From Pleurodeles waltl (Eukaryota; Chordata; Amphibia; Caudata; Salamandridae): 64,000 nucleotides of DNA. Shown here piece by piece: positions 1 to 12,171 of the stretch. The stretch's first letter is position 1; every line of letters starts with the position of its first letter. The notes below the pieces were generated by a model. It saw only the letters and a list, made by a program, of their open reading frames with translations, was not told the DNA's origin and did not search any database. Both the position numbers and the translations under genes were made by a program. The stretch lies in contig NC_090437.1 of assembly GCF_031143425.1 (NCBI RefSeq), positions 1,179,462,863 to 1,179,526,862 of the forward strand, read 5' to 3'.

Positions 1-488
1 GACTTCCCCGCGTGAAAAATAATGACGCAAGTCCGTGTGTGCAGGGGAGAAATCGACGCACACACCATTTTTCCACGTATCTTTTCTTCTGCGGCCCTTT
101 GCAGAGATTTTCCACTTTAAACCAGGTACTTTGTGTTTGAAAGAGACTTTGTTTGCTTTTTAAAGACTTAAGACACTTTATATCACTTTTCAGTGATATC
201 TCTACAATTTCATATTGAATCTTTATTGGTTTTGATCTGCAAATATCCAGATAAATATTATATATTTTTCTAAACACTGTGTGGTGTATTTTTGTGGTGC
301 TATATTGTGTTATTGTATGATTTATTGCACAAATACTTTACACATTGCCTTCTAAGTTAAGCCTGACTGCTCGTGCCAAGCTACCAGAGGGTGGGCACAG
401 GATAATTTGGATTGTGTGTGACTAGAGTGAGGGTTCTTGCTTGGACAGAGGGTAACCTGACTGCCAACCAAAAACCCCATTTCTAACA
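1..488 (-). repeat. LTR-like dispersed repeat, end of a copy
   Basis: Read on the minus strand this begins TGTTAGAAATGGGGTTTTTG at 488 and runs out through the start of the window. The same beginning occurs at 28,974 (plus strand), and shared blocks occur at 58,030-59,440. The family starts with TG, and the opposite end seen at 21,137 finishes in CA, as in an LTR. No coding capacity is visible. It is probably a solo LTR or LTR-like repeat; the class is an inference. Confidence 0.6.
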
Positions 489-731
489 CCCACAAACATT
501 AAATCTTTCCCTATTTTAAATTATATTATCAGGCCAAGTGTTCATACTAGTTCTTGAGCAGACAAACCACACATTTTTCCAGTACTATGGTCACAGAATT
601 ATATATGTGTAAGCACATCTACTTATAAATACTTACGGAACATTTTTAACATACAAAAAAGCTTGTATCATCTCTATAACAATCCCACAAATGAAAACAT
701 TCTTATATAGAAAATCCTGAAAACCTATGAC

Positions 732-1745
732 TCAACCCACATGAACAAAAAGTTCCTCATCCATGTTAAGCCCCATAGGGGTATTACTATGAAGATGGAC
801 AATGTATTCGGATTCCATGATGCGTAACCTCCTCTCCCTGTCGCCACCTCTGGCTGTACACAGCACCCTGTCAAAAATGGTACTTCCCACATATATTAGG
901 CCACACAGGCAAGTGAGGACATAAACACAAAAACCCTTGTTGCATGTAATCAATTTGTCACTTCTCTTGCTTCTTCCATTAGGTAACACAAAAGTTTTTA
1001 CATTCTTGCTCCCTCTACATTGGTGTTTTTCCACATTTGATAACTCCCTTTTGTTCTAATAAGCACCCTTCCTGTTTGGTTTTCATACTGAAGTTGCTCT
1101 GAACTAGCATATCTCTCAGAGACTTAGATTTACGATAAGTGATCGGGGATACGGTGAAATTCTCCATCCAATGACAGGATCAGATTTAATCAGATGCCAA
1201 TGTTTTGTGATCATTCTCTTGATATTGGCTGACTCAGAATTGTAAGTGGTAATCAGCCTTACTGCCTGTTCATCTCCTGAAACTTTGGTTCTCTGGATAA
1301 AGAGATCCAATCTGTTTCAAGTGCTTGCTCTCTCATTGGCAGCCTTTAATACATGCCAGCAATATCTCTCTCTCTCTGAATTTTCCTAGCATGGTTCTCT
1401 CTTCCTTCTTAAATGCTTCCATATTACTGCAGTTGCATTTAGCTCTAAGGAGTTCCCCATAGGGGGTACTCCATTTAAGATTAGTGGGATGATGACTGTC
1501 CGCATGTAATAAACTATTACCTGCTGTTTTTTACGGCAAAGAGAAGTGCATACTTTACCGCCCTTTATCTTCTACATGCATATCCAAAAAATCTATTTCA
1601 GTGCTGTGTATCTGGTATGTAAATACCAAATTCAGCTCATTACGTAAGATGTATTCTAGGATTTCTTGCCATTCGCTCTTTGGACCATCCCATATTACAA
1701 AAAGATAATCAATATACCTGGTCCAAAATATTATATACTCCTCCT
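732..1745 (-). pseudogene. Penelope-like element, 5'-truncated copy (RT end plus GIY-YIG endonuclease)
   Basis: On the minus strand the segment opens with a reverse-transcriptase palm piece reading RYIDYLFVIWDG (near 1,700; the family motif is YIDD, so one catalytic Asp is replaced by Tyr). The RT thumb region and a GIY-YIG nuclease core (CVYVLTCLCGLIYVGST, about 880-930) follow. That RT plus GIY-YIG order is diagnostic of Penelope-like retroelements. Several stops and frame changes break it into short ORFs (732-1034, 1116-1310). It lies downstream of, and in the same orientation as, the longer copy at 2,590-5,827, the partial-tandem layout usual for Penelope insertions. It is not functional. 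Confidence 0.75.
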
Positions 1746-1905
1746 GAAATGGGAAATAATAATGACAATGTACTTATAATGACAAAATTGGGCCTAATGT
1801 CACATAGATTTAACACAAATTGGTAATCTTGCTAGGAATTCATTCAAAGAGTTAATTTTCACAATCCAGCCCAAGCTGGCCATCAGTGCAACATATTGTA
1901 CAAAA
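1741..1905 (+). repeat. Left arm of 165 bp inverted repeat around Penelope copy 2
   Basis: The sequence from CTCCTGAAATGGGAAATAAT to about 1,905 is the reverse complement, with roughly 10-15% differences by eye, of 6,005-6,175. The two arms are about 4.1 kb apart and enclose the longer Penelope copy. On the minus strand the arm ends in TTATTTCCCATTTCAG immediately before the RT fragment of copy 1, resembling a polypyrimidine/AG 3' splice site. Confidence 0.7.
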
Positions 1906-2589
1906 AATGACAACATTAAAACTATTTACACTAATTTTCTAAATCAATCGACTCCTTTAGAATTCATAGCACCAGTCTGTATTCATAATCAAGCCCAAAT
2001 GGGCCAATCATGCACCATATTGTACTTGTATACATTACTGTAATAACCGAACATGTATATGCATGATTCCATTATCTTCACACTCACATTTTGTCAAAAT
2101 TCAATGATTCTCCACATTCTCCAAATTGATGGGGTTACATAGTTCTAGTCCAACTTATACTACCCAACAGAGTCCTGCTAGGTAATGCCTACAACATCCT
2201 GTTCTAATAGGTTTGCATATTACACATGAATCGGGTTGATCTCCCAATATGTGTACTTATACACAGCTTATCCTAAAGTGTTAGACTGTCACTTTATTAC
2301 ATTGCAATTTACTATAAAATCATGATGGGTGCCTTTCCCATCTCCTAAATTGATAAATCCACACAATTATCTATACTAACAGTAATCTAAACCAAGCAAA
2401 AGTGTTAATACGATGAAAACATAATGATAACTTTTAAATTGCCATCATAGGAAAAATCCCATAAAATGATGGAATGGAAGTGGGAATCAGGAAGGAGAAA
2501 AATCTACTGACCAATCCAGTACATACCAGTTACTTCCTATTTGTGTAAATGTATATTTAGTTCCTCATCCAGATTAAGACCTCCTGGAC
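1906..2589. other. Non-coding spacer between the two Penelope copies
   Basis: AT-rich sequence without a credible ORF. It contains two loosely related blocks of the form AGCCCAA...GGCC.ATCA...GCA.CATATTGTAC near 1,867 and 1,994, so part of the inverted-repeat arm seems duplicated here. It is probably terminal or untranslated sequence of the Penelope elements. Confidence 0.4.
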
Positions 2590-5500
2590 TCAGGTCTCAA
2601 GATCAATGATCAATTCAGATTCCCTTTTTCTAAGCAGTAAAGTCCTATTTCCTCCAATTGGATTGTGTCTAATTTGTTGCACTGCAAAGAAGGATAGTCT
2701 GTTACAATCACTATCATGTTTTTCTTTAAAGTGTCTAGCTACTGGATAATTAATGTCCTCATGATCTATAGCTCTTAAGTGTTCATGTACTCTCTTCCTC
2801 AGTGTACCGGTAGTACTGCCCACATATCTTAGAGAACAAAGGCATGTGAGAATGTAGATTACATATTGGGAACTGCATGTGAGAAACTGTTTGATCTTCC
2901 GATTCTTATTCCCTACCACTTTGTACTCACTTTTACTAGAGCTGTTTTTGCCTGCCTTGCAATGTCACAGGGAAAGAAACCCTTCAGATCATGTTCTCCA
3001 ATACCCTTGGTGAAAGTAATATTATTATGAACCAAGGAGTCTCTCACTGTTCTGGCTTTCCTAAATGTGATTCTAGGTCTCCCGCCCACCTTGTTATGGA
3101 TAATGGGATCACTTTTAAGAATTCCCCAATGTTTAGTCAGTGTCTGCCTGATCTCTCTTGAGTTCCCATCCAATGCTGTAATGACTCGTTTAGTAGTATC
3201 CGATGCCGGTGTTCTATTGTCAAAGAGCATGGCTTCCCTATTCATGTTGGAAACACATTTCACTGCTTTGTTAAGAACCCATATAGGGAAACCTCTTTAA
3301 ATCTTGTAAGTATATTCTTCTGCTCCTCTTTGAAGGTGGTATCAGTGCGACAATTTCTTTAGGCCCTGAGGAGTTCTCTATAAGGGATACTCCTCTTGAG
3401 GTTTTCTGGATGGCCGCTACAGGCATGAAGAATGCTGTTCCCCGCAGTGGGTTTTCGAAAGAGACAAGTATGGATCATGTCAGCTCTTAACACAACTACA
3501 ACATCCGAATATTCAATCTGAGTTTGGCTCAAAGTCTGTGTGAACATTAGATTCCAAACATTAGCATTCGAACAGGTAACTAACTCATTTGCACTTTCTT
3601 CTGTATCATTCCAAATGATGAACAGATCATCAATGTACCTGAGCCACAACACTACACTTTCCATGAATTTCTTCAAGATACCGACGGTGAACACTTGCTC
3701 CTCCTACCAGCCCAGGAAGAGGTTCGCAAAGCTGGGGATGAAGCAAGTGCCCATCGCAGTCCCTTATATCTATCTATATAAGTCTTCATTGAACAAGAAG
3801 AAGTTATTTTCTAAACAATGCCTAATCATTTCACTTATCATCTTGGTGTGGTCTAATATTCTGATAGGTCTTGCTCTGCTATACCTAGCTCATGATAAAT
3901 GATAGTGTACAAAGAGTTGACATCCAACGTCATTAAGCAGAAATTCAATTCCCACAGTATGCCATTTATGTTTTTCAAAAAATCTTTAGTATCTTTAACA
4001 TATGACAGTAAGCACTGTACATAATCCCTGAGAGTTTCATCAACATACTGTACTTAGAAACATTCTCCGTGGCACTATCTCTAGACAATACTGTAGGTGT
4101 TCCTGGTGGATTCACAGAGTCTTTGCGTATCTTTGGAAGTAGATATAGGACCAGTATCTTGGGAAATTATTTTTTCAAAAAACAGTATTAGTCCCATGCA
4201 AGTATACCTCTGTCCTTCCATGCGTTCAATGTGTCCCAAAGAGAGACAATACTGTTGACATATTGAGATCTATTGAATTTTTCATAAAACATATTTTCAT
4301 TTAGTTGTCTTAATGCCTCTTTGTCTGAAGGGTGAATGCTAATCCCCTCATCCTGGGCCAAAGAATGAATAGCTTTTAGTTGTTCAGTAGTTAAATTGTT
4401 TTTGTATTGTTTGTAGCATCTCCTTCTAATTTTTTTAAGATCCTGAGGAACAACTTCCTGGAAAGTGTCTATATTGTCATATGGCATGTTGGGGCAGAAA
4501 GTAGAAGATGGTTTTACTTACTCGGATAGACATCATCATGTTTGATACCCAATGACTCTAAAATTTCATTGGTGTCCGCTGACACATTATTGGATCTTAT
4601 TGTCTCATTTTCCAAATCATGTAAAGTTGTGAGTAGATCAATCTCACCTATCGTCAGCATTTCTGACACTTCATTAGCTGTAGTGAAAATCACTTTCTCT
4701 TAGGAGGTATTCCTGAGGGCATGCCATTTTTGTAATTTAAGTTTCCTCGTGTATTTGAAGAGTTCAATCATGGTTTTAACATAATCAAATCCTCAGAGAG
4801 GACAGAAAGAGAGCCCTAAACATAGGATTTGTTTTTCAGAATCTGTCAGAACTCTTGTGGGGACATTAACAATAATTTTATTAACCATGATAGCATCCGT
4901 TATTCCTCTTCCAAGGGGTTTCTGCACGTCTTTACCATTTGCCCAGTGATTCTGATCCACTGCATTTCCTGTCTGGGTCTCTGTCTCCTTTGTTTACTCC
5001 TCCCTGTCCTCTGCTTCTTATGGTAGACCCTCTGCCTCTCTTTTTTGTTGTCGTGAATTCTTGTGATTCCTTCTCAATAGTCTGTATTGATCTAGAAAAG
5101 TAGTTAATTTTCCACTGCTTTCACTGCCCTACATAGTATCAGATGTACTGGAGCTATCAATACTCGTATTACGGTGTCTGTTATCAGTAGATCCTCCCTT
5201 TGAAGTTTGTTCCGTATTTTTTTCTTTTCTGATTTTGTTTGTGAATTTATCAAACTCAGCATCAAATTTACGATTGTATGTTGGAGTTCTCCCATTGGCA
5301 TAGTCATCGTATTCTCTTTGAAATTTGAATTGTTTTCTTCTTTTTATGTCATCTTCATGTTTAACTAAAGTCTTATCCATCTCCGATTTAAACTTGTCAA
5401 TTGTCTCTTGTTCAGATCTCTCCTTTAGTTTGTTCCATATAGATTCAATCTCTGCCAGGAGTCTCTCTCTATCCAACCAGGCATATTTAACCAGGATTTC

Positions 5501-5827
5501 CAGCATTCTTTTTGAGCTTAGGGCTAGATTTCCAGCCCATTCAAGTAATATGGTGGGTTTGGTGGTTCGTAGGAAGGCATAATATGTATTCTTAAACCTC
5601 TCAGAACCATTACCTTCTCGATGTAATTTTGAAGAGAAGTGTCCTCCCACCATTTTGATATTTCTGCTCTACTTAATTTTTCAATTTTTTTTATCAGATG
5701 TCATAGATCCTGCATGTCACTGGTCGGTTTGGACTGTCCTGCTGCCCCAATATGGTTCACATTAAACAAAGCCTGTGCCGCTGCTTTTCGAATATTGTCA
5801 ATTTCTTCCAACATCACCAGGATATAA
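2590..5827 (-). pseudogene. Penelope-like retroelement, longer but broken copy
   Basis: Read on the minus strand from 5,827: a Lys/Arg- and Glu-rich N-terminal region (ORF 5,129-5,653), a segment with NLTTEQLKAIHSLAQDEGISI (4,188-4,487) typical of the PLE pre-RT region, and an RT with a GTxFxPSFANLFLGW block just above the YIDDLFIIW palm motif (about 3,615-3,650). The RT thumb follows (3,263-2,913) and then a GIY-YIG nuclease (YVIYILTCLCSLRYVGST, 2,919-2,590, with downstream RxxEH and terminal RESELI). The product would act as a self-priming RT/endonuclease. Frameshifts and stops, mainly between 3,300 and 4,180 and between 4,490 and 5,130, split it into at least five pieces, so this copy is dead. 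The boundaries are approximate. Confidence 0.8.
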
Positions 5828-6004
5828 ATCGGATAAAATCACCAATCAAATCCACTTTGAAAGAATACCCACAAATTAGCCATCCCTCTCCATAATACAC
5901 AAGTTCCCCCGCCACAATCATCAATGTTGAGAGCAGTAGTGACCCAGATTCCCTAGTAGATTGGCTTAATGCACAGGAACAAAGTAATTTATCTACTTGT
6001 TTAT

Positions 6005-6175
6005 TTACTGTTACGATGTTGCACTGATGGCCCACTTTGGCTGGATTGTGAAAACTAACTCTTTGAATGAATTCCTAATGAGATTACCAATTTGTGTGAA
6101 ATCTATGTGAAATTAGGCCCAATTTTCTCATTATAAATACATTTGTCATTATTATTTCCCATTTCAGGAGGGGAA
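6005..6175 (-). repeat. Right arm of 165 bp inverted repeat
   Basis: Counterpart of 1,741-1,905 in opposite orientation; on the plus strand it ends TTATTTCCCATTTCAG then GAGG. It may be a terminal repeat of the Penelope insertion or part of a second, oppositely oriented truncated copy. Confidence 0.65.
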
Positions 6176-6619
6176 CCATGCAATTTTCTGCTTTGATAGC
6201 AACGTAGAGAAATACATCCATATATACGCAAAACACCTACATTAATTCAAATACATAATAAAGATTTGTGATAGGTTTTTGGTTCAATCTGTTTGGAAGG
6301 GGATGTGTTTTAATTTTGTCGGATGATCTATAAATGAATCGTTAACACAAATATAGGATGGATTGATTTACAGGGAGTAATACTATAACATCAATTATGG
6401 TAAATAGAGTTTTACTATTCTGTCATGGCGGCCCCATTTCAGACAGTGTTTTTGCTCCATTTGTTTACGTCTATGTAGTATTTAAATCACTGAGAGTGAC
6501 GAGTACAAATCATGTGATCAAGGCAGCGTAGTCAGCCGAAACGTGTAATTTTGTAATAAATCTCTACAACCACACCACCTGAGTGAGCGTTTACATCGTT
6601 GGAATTTCAAAAATGGGAC
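6176..6619. other. Non-coding; Penelope-type terminal sequence likely
   Basis: No ORF. Around 6,530-6,562 the sequence GTCAGCCGAAACGTGTAATT followed by AATAAATC resembles the GCCGAAACG...AATAAA string common at the ends of amphibian Penelope-like elements. The remainder is unrecognised AT-rich DNA. Confidence 0.35.
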
Positions 6620-6654
6620 TACATATATAAATGTATATATATATATATATATAA

Positions 6655-6727
<73 letters not shown>

Positions 6728-6728
6728 C
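6620..6728. repeat. (TA)n microsatellite
   Basis: About 109 bp of nearly uninterrupted AT dinucleotides, broken by two AAATGT interruptions near its start. It lies just upstream of the DIRS insertion, and the other DIRS flank (15,338-15,352) is also an AT dinucleotide run. Confidence 0.95.
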
Positions 6729-6807
6729 AAAAAATGTAGAAAGTAGGTCCTAACTATAACGACATACTGGTGGTGACCAACACTAGGATAAATAATTATA
6801 TATACAT

Positions 6808-6991
6808 GTTCGATGGCATGTGTAGATGCAGATACACATGCTATGCATAGCTCTTCCGAAATCTAGTGTTGGGCTCGAAGTGTTACAAGTTGTTTTTCTT
6901 CTAAGAAGTCTTTTCGGAGTCACGGGATCAAGTGACTCCTCCTCTCGGTTCCATTGCGCATGGGCTTCGACTCCATTGTTACATTGTTTTC
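6808..6991 (+). repeat. DIRS left inverted terminal repeat
   Basis: Starts GTTCGATGGCATGTGTAGAT. The stretch from GCATGTG through CTTCGACTCCATTGTTACAT is mirrored at 15,129-15,310 on the opposite strand with scattered mismatches and small indels. The first 43 bp are also complementary to 12,172-12,214. Confidence 0.85.
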
Positions 6992-7174
6992 TTTCCTCAG
7001 TTGGGTTCAGACGTGTTTCCTTTCACTCAAGAGATTTCGATTCGGAAAACCATAGAAAACCTTCTTACTCGTCTGTATTATTTCAATCCCGTTTCCCATC
7101 TAGCATCAAACCGGTAGTACCGTTGGAAACTTCATTTTTTCCGCCCTTCAGGGCGTGTGCACCCAACTTGTGCC

Positions 7175-9236
7175 ATGGAAAGCCTAATGGATCGGACTCC
7201 ATTCCGATTCTGCCCTCTGTGCCACGCAAAGTACCCCTACACAGACCAGCACTCGGTTTGTAATTTGTGCCTTTCTCCAGAACATCGGGAGGAAGATTGT
7301 GAGGCCTGTCATTCATTTCAATCAAAGAAGACCCTCCGAGATTGCAGAGCCCAAAGACTCGAAATGGCGTCGAAAAGCAGTGAACATCTTGATGTCATGG
7401 AGGAAGAGCAGGCACAGACAGCAGTCTCCATCCGAGACACAGACTCCGAACAAGAGTCGGAAGACGACAGACCCATCACAGCTGGCCAGCATGTGAGTAT
7501 GCCTGCCCCTACACCCCTTCACAAAAAACATTTAAAGGCCTTGGGTACACCACTGCCGGAAGGCCATGTTCGGACCTGTGTGTCCTTTGGGGTCGGCACC
7601 GAAAAAGGCCACTCCTCCCTCTACTTCGGAGTCGAGTAAACCTGTTAAAGGCACAGTTTCGGAGGCCAGTAAAAAAGTCCATTCTTCAGAGTCGAAAATT
7701 CGGCAATCGGCTTCGGAGACGAGACCTTCGACTACCTTTTCCAGACTGAAAAAACTACGCACTTCGGAGCCGAAAAAATCCTCATATGCAGAGGAACAAG
7801 GACTTTAAAAAAAATTGAGAGAATCTCATAAGACTGAGCCTGAAACTGAACCAATTTTACAGGTTATGGATGAGAGACAGTCCAGAATACCTATCCATAA
7901 GGAGACAGGAAGAATTATCACTGCACCTCCTTTAAAGACAAAAAGAAAGTTGGCTCTCCAAGAGGAATTGACTCTATACAGCCACCACCAAACGTGCAAA
8001 AACAAAAGGAGAAGCCATTACCTCTCCATACTTCTCCTCCTCAATCTCCACAATTATCTTTCTCACCTCACAACAGCCCACAACCACTGCCTTCTCCAAC
8101 ACATTCTTTATATTCACAAGGAGGTACCTCAGACCCATGGGATCTCTATAACCCTGATCCCATCCCAGATAATGACCCAGATATTTACCAATCAAAACTT
8201 TCTCCTTCAGAAGATACCACTGCATACACCCAAGTAATATCCAGGGCAACCATGCATTCAGAGCCACTAGCAGAAGATTTCTTATTTAATACACTGTCTT
8301 CTACACATTCAAGGTACCAGTGTCTCCAAATGTTACCAGGCATGCTACCAGGCATGCTACCAGGCATGGTTAAACACGTAGACCAAATTTTTAGCAAGCC
8401 TGTAAATGCTAGGATTATCACACCTAGAATTGATAAAAAGTATAAGACTGCACCTGCGGACCCAGATTACATTTCTCACCGGGTCCCTCCTGACTCAGTG
8501 GTAGTCAGTGCAGCAAGAAAGATGGCAAATAGTCAGTCTTCAGGAGATGCACTACCTCCTGATAAGGAAACTCAAAAATTTGACACAGCAGGGAAAAGAG
8601 TTGCTACACAAGCAGCAAATCAGTGGAGAATTGAAAATTCTCAGGCACTCTTAGCCAGGTATGATGGGGCCCATTGGGATGAAATGCAGGATATTTTACA
8701 GCATCTCCCAAAAGAGCACCAAAAAAGGGCACAACAAGTAGTAGAAGAGGGGCAAGCGATTAGCAATAATCAAATAAGATCCGCCCTTGATGCTGCTGAT
8801 ACAACTGCAAGGAGTATAAACACTGCTGTCACAATCAGAAGACATGCATGGCTATGCTCCTCTGGTTTTAAACCAGAAATTTAACAGGCAGTACTTAATA
8901 TGCCTTTTGATAAAAAGCTCCTCTTTGGCCCAGAAGTGGATACCACTATTGAAAAATTGAGGAAGGACTCGGATACTGTGAAAGCAATGGGCGCTTTATA
9001 CATCACCCCATACAGAGGCTCCTTTCGCAGGCCACAGTTTCAAAGAGGGTTTAAGTCACAATCCTCAGAGGCTTCCACCTCCCAAACAAAGCAATCACAA
9101 CAAACCCAGTATCAACGAGGTGGGTTTAGAGGATCCTATAGAGGTCTATACTTCAGAAATAGAGGTAAATTCCAAACCTCTAAACAAACAACATCACAGC
9201 CTAAACATTGTCTTCCTTCCCTCCCTTCCACTCCAC
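7175..9236 (+). pseudogene. DIRS gag-like ORF, broken
   Basis: The ATG at 7,175 follows an in-frame upstream GTG. The N-terminus reads CPLCHAKYPYTDQHSVCNLC followed by a second His/Cys set (HREEDCEAC), a zinc-binding pattern typical of DIRS Gag. A Pro/Ser-rich middle, the conserved block AANQWRIENSQALLARYDGA (near 8,620) and an Arg/Gly-rich tail (9,030-9,170) follow. Two frameshifts (near 7,560-7,630 and near 7,970) and an in-frame TAA at 8,882 interrupt it; the family sequence continues in the same frame directly after that TAA. A 12 bp unit repeated three times (8,332-8,368) encodes MLPG repeats. The likely role of the intact protein is nucleic-acid binding and particle formation. Confidence 0.8.
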
Positions 9237-11093
9237 ACATCTCCTGTGGGGGGAAGACAACATCAGTTCCACTCTCATTATCAAAATATCACCACAGACA
9301 ACTGGGTATTATCAATTATCCAAAATGGCTATTGCCTAGAACTAATATCCACCCCTCCAAACATTCCACCACAATATCACAAGTTATCCCCCGAACATAC
9401 AGTTCTATTACAACAAGAAGTACAATCTCTACTGTTAAAGCAAGCAATAGAATTAGTTCCACAGTCTTAACAAGGAACAGGAGTATACTCACTATACTTC
9501 TTAATTCCCCAAAAAGATGGCACCCTCAGGCCCATATTAGACCTCAGGCCCCTCAACCTATTCATCTTGTCAGAGCATTTTCACATGGTAACTCTGCAAG
9601 ATGTTATTGCACTACTGCAAAAACAAGATTTTATGACTGTTCTAGATCTCCACATACCCATCCGTCCAGCTCACAGAAAATACCTCAGGCTTGTCATAGC
9701 AGGAAAACACTACCAGCTCAAAGTGTTGCCATTTAGCATAACAACAGCTCCAAGGGTGTTCACAAAGTGTCTAGCAGTAGTAGCGGCCTACTTGAAAAGA
9801 CAACACATCCACGGCTTTCCATATCTAGACGACTGGCTAATAAAATCAAGCAATCTTACACAATGCCAAAAACATACTCGTTATGTGATAGAAACTCTGC
9901 ACACACTAGGGTTCTCTCTAAACTACCAAAAGTCACACCTTCAACCAGCACAAGTACAACCGTACCTAGGTGCTATCCAAAATACTCAATTAGCTCTACT
10001 GTATCCAAATATACAAAGGATACAAGCTTTACAAAATGCAATACCACTCCTACAGCCAAATCAACAATACACTGTAAGATTTATCATGAAGATTCTAGGA
10101 ATGATGGCATCTTTCATAACAATAGTCCCACATACAAGATTAAACATGAGGCCCTTACAACAGTGCCTTGCAGAACAATGGTCACAAGCACACAGTCAAC
10201 TTCAAGATCTAGTGTTGATGGACCGCCAAACACTTATGTCCCTTCAATGGTGGAATCGCAGCAATTTAATGACGGCGGTCGTTTCAAGACCCTGTTCCTC
10301 AGACCATAATTTCAACAGATGCATCAATGATCGGTTGGGGAGCTCACCTAAACAATCATACCATTCAAGGGCAATGGGATGTCAAACAGAAACAGCTTCA
10401 CATAAACCACTTAGAATTATTAGCTGTGTTCCTTGCCCTAAAATCATTTCAAACTCTTCTCAAACAGAAGATGTTCTCATAAAAACAGACAACATGACAA
10501 CCATGTATTATCTCAACAAACAGGGAGGGACACATTCATCTCAGCTGTCCCTTCTAGCCCAAAGTATTTGGAAATGGGCAATTCACAATCAAATTCATTT
10601 ACTAGAACAATACATTCCAGGGATAGACAATCAGTTGGCAGATTTCCCCAGCCGAAATCACCAACAAACACAAGAATGGGAGATTCACTCCCAAGTACTT
10701 CAAAGGTACTTTAAAAAATGGGGAACACCAGACATAAATCTATTCACAACAAGCGAAAACGCAAAATGCCAAAACTTCGCATCCAGACACCCACATCCCC
10801 CATCCAAGGGCAATGCTCTATGGATCAATTGGTTAGGGACATTTGCTTACACTTTTCCCCCTCTCCCACTCCTTCCATTTCTAGTCAACAAATTACGTCA
10901 AACGTCACTCAACATGATACTCATAGCACCAACATGGGCATGTCAGCCTTGGTACACAACACTACTAGACATATCTGTAGTACCTAACTCCAAACTCCCA
11001 AACAGACCAGATTTGTTAACACAAAACAGAGGTCAAATCAGGAATCCAAACCCCAATGCTCTCAATCTAGCGATTTGGCTCCTGAAGTCATAG
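9120..11093 (+). pseudogene. DIRS reverse transcriptase/RNase H, broken
   Basis: One frame from 9,120 to 11,093 with a TAA at 9,468-9,470. RT landmarks: LIPQKDGTLRPILDLRPLN (about 9,500-9,555), a motif A region LDLHIPIRPAHRKYL that appears shortened by about five residues relative to the LDLKDAYFHIPI form of the family, and the catalytic box FPYLDDWL near 9,815-9,838. RNase H follows: the STDASMIGWGAHL segment (about 10,310-10,350) lies in a different frame, so one frameshift occurs near 10,300 and a second near 10,470 restores the first frame (KTDNMTTMYYLNKQGG). The C-terminal part to 11,093 is the extra domain that trails RNase H in this group. The gag and recombinase frames overlap it at either end. 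Confidence 0.85.
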
Positions 11094-12121
11094 AATTTGG
11101 TTATTTAAATCTTCCATCAGAATGTATGGAAGTAATTAAACAAGCATGAAAATCTACTACTAGACATTGCTACGCAAACAAGTGGAAAAGATTTGTCTAC
11201 TATTGTCAGTCCAAGAGCATAGATCCACTTACAGCAAGATACTGTATGCTATTTACTCATTTGCAGAAATCAAATTAGGCTTTTTCATCCATCAAGATAC
11301 ACCTTACTGCAATATCTTCATACTTACAGACTATTCAACATACTTTTGTATTCAGAGTTCCTGTTATCAAAGCCTTCATGGAAGGTTTACAATGCATCCT
11401 TCCACCCAGACTACCACCTGTTCCATCATGGAATTTAAATATTGTACTTACCAGACGCATGAGACCACCTTTTGAACCCATGCACTCTTGCCAAATTCAA
11501 TTTTTAACATGGAAGGTCGCCTTCCTTGTAGCTATTACTTCTTTAAGAAGAGTTAGTGAAATACAAGCATTCAATCTTGACGAACCTTTTTTCCTAGTGC
11601 TAATGCATAAGGTTGCACTAAGAGCAAATCCAAAATTTCTACCAAAAGTAGTATCTAATTTTCACATCAATCAAACAGTGGAATTGCCAGTCTTCTTTCC
11701 ACAGCCAGATTCTTTGGCAGAAAGAGCTCTTCATACCCTAGATCTCAAAAGAGCTCTTATGTACTACATAGACAGAACTAAAGATTTTAGGAAAACAAAG
11801 CAACTTTTTGTTGCTTTCCAACAACCACATACAGGCAATCCTATATCAAAGCAAGGTTTAGCAAGATGGATTGTTAGATGTATACAAACATGTTGTAACA
11901 AAGTAAAGAGACAACTTTTGATCACTCCGAAGGCACATTCTACAAGAAAGAAAGGTGCATCAATGTTTTTTTTAGGAAACATACCAATGGTTGACATATG
12001 TAAAGCAGCTACATGGTCAACCCCTCATACATTTACAAAACACTACTGTGTTGATGTGTTCTCACAGCAACAAGCCACTGTAGGCCAAGCTGTCTTAAAA
12101 ACGTTATTTCAAACAACTTGA
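11075..12121 (+). pseudogene. DIRS tyrosine recombinase, broken near its N-terminus
   Basis: The longest open part (11,378-12,121) carries the tyrosine-recombinase signature: first catalytic Arg in AITSLRRVSEIQ (about 11,535), the HxxR box AHSTRKKG (about 11,935), the ATWSTPHTF box and the nucleophile in KHYCVD (about 12,040). Together they give R-HxxR-H-Y. The core-binding N-terminal domain is in the same frame upstream but has a TGA at 11,147-11,149 and a TAG at 11,276-11,278. The intact enzyme would integrate the circular DNA intermediate. The two stops make a full-length product impossible, although the catalytic half is otherwise open. Confidence 0.88.
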
Positions 12122-12171
12122 ACTCCTACAGGCTAGCCACAGCTTTTTGGGAGGACTAACTGCTTTGTAGT

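Noticed and set aside
6490..6570. Possible hammerhead ribozyme in Penelope terminal sequence
   Set aside because: A GAAAC string is present, but I could not locate the matching CUGAUGA core and closing helices, so the three-stem fold is not supported.
6620..6728. Repeated units as a possible CRISPR array or regulatory AT tract
   Set aside because: Simple TA dinucleotide run without spacers; the context is a vertebrate genome.
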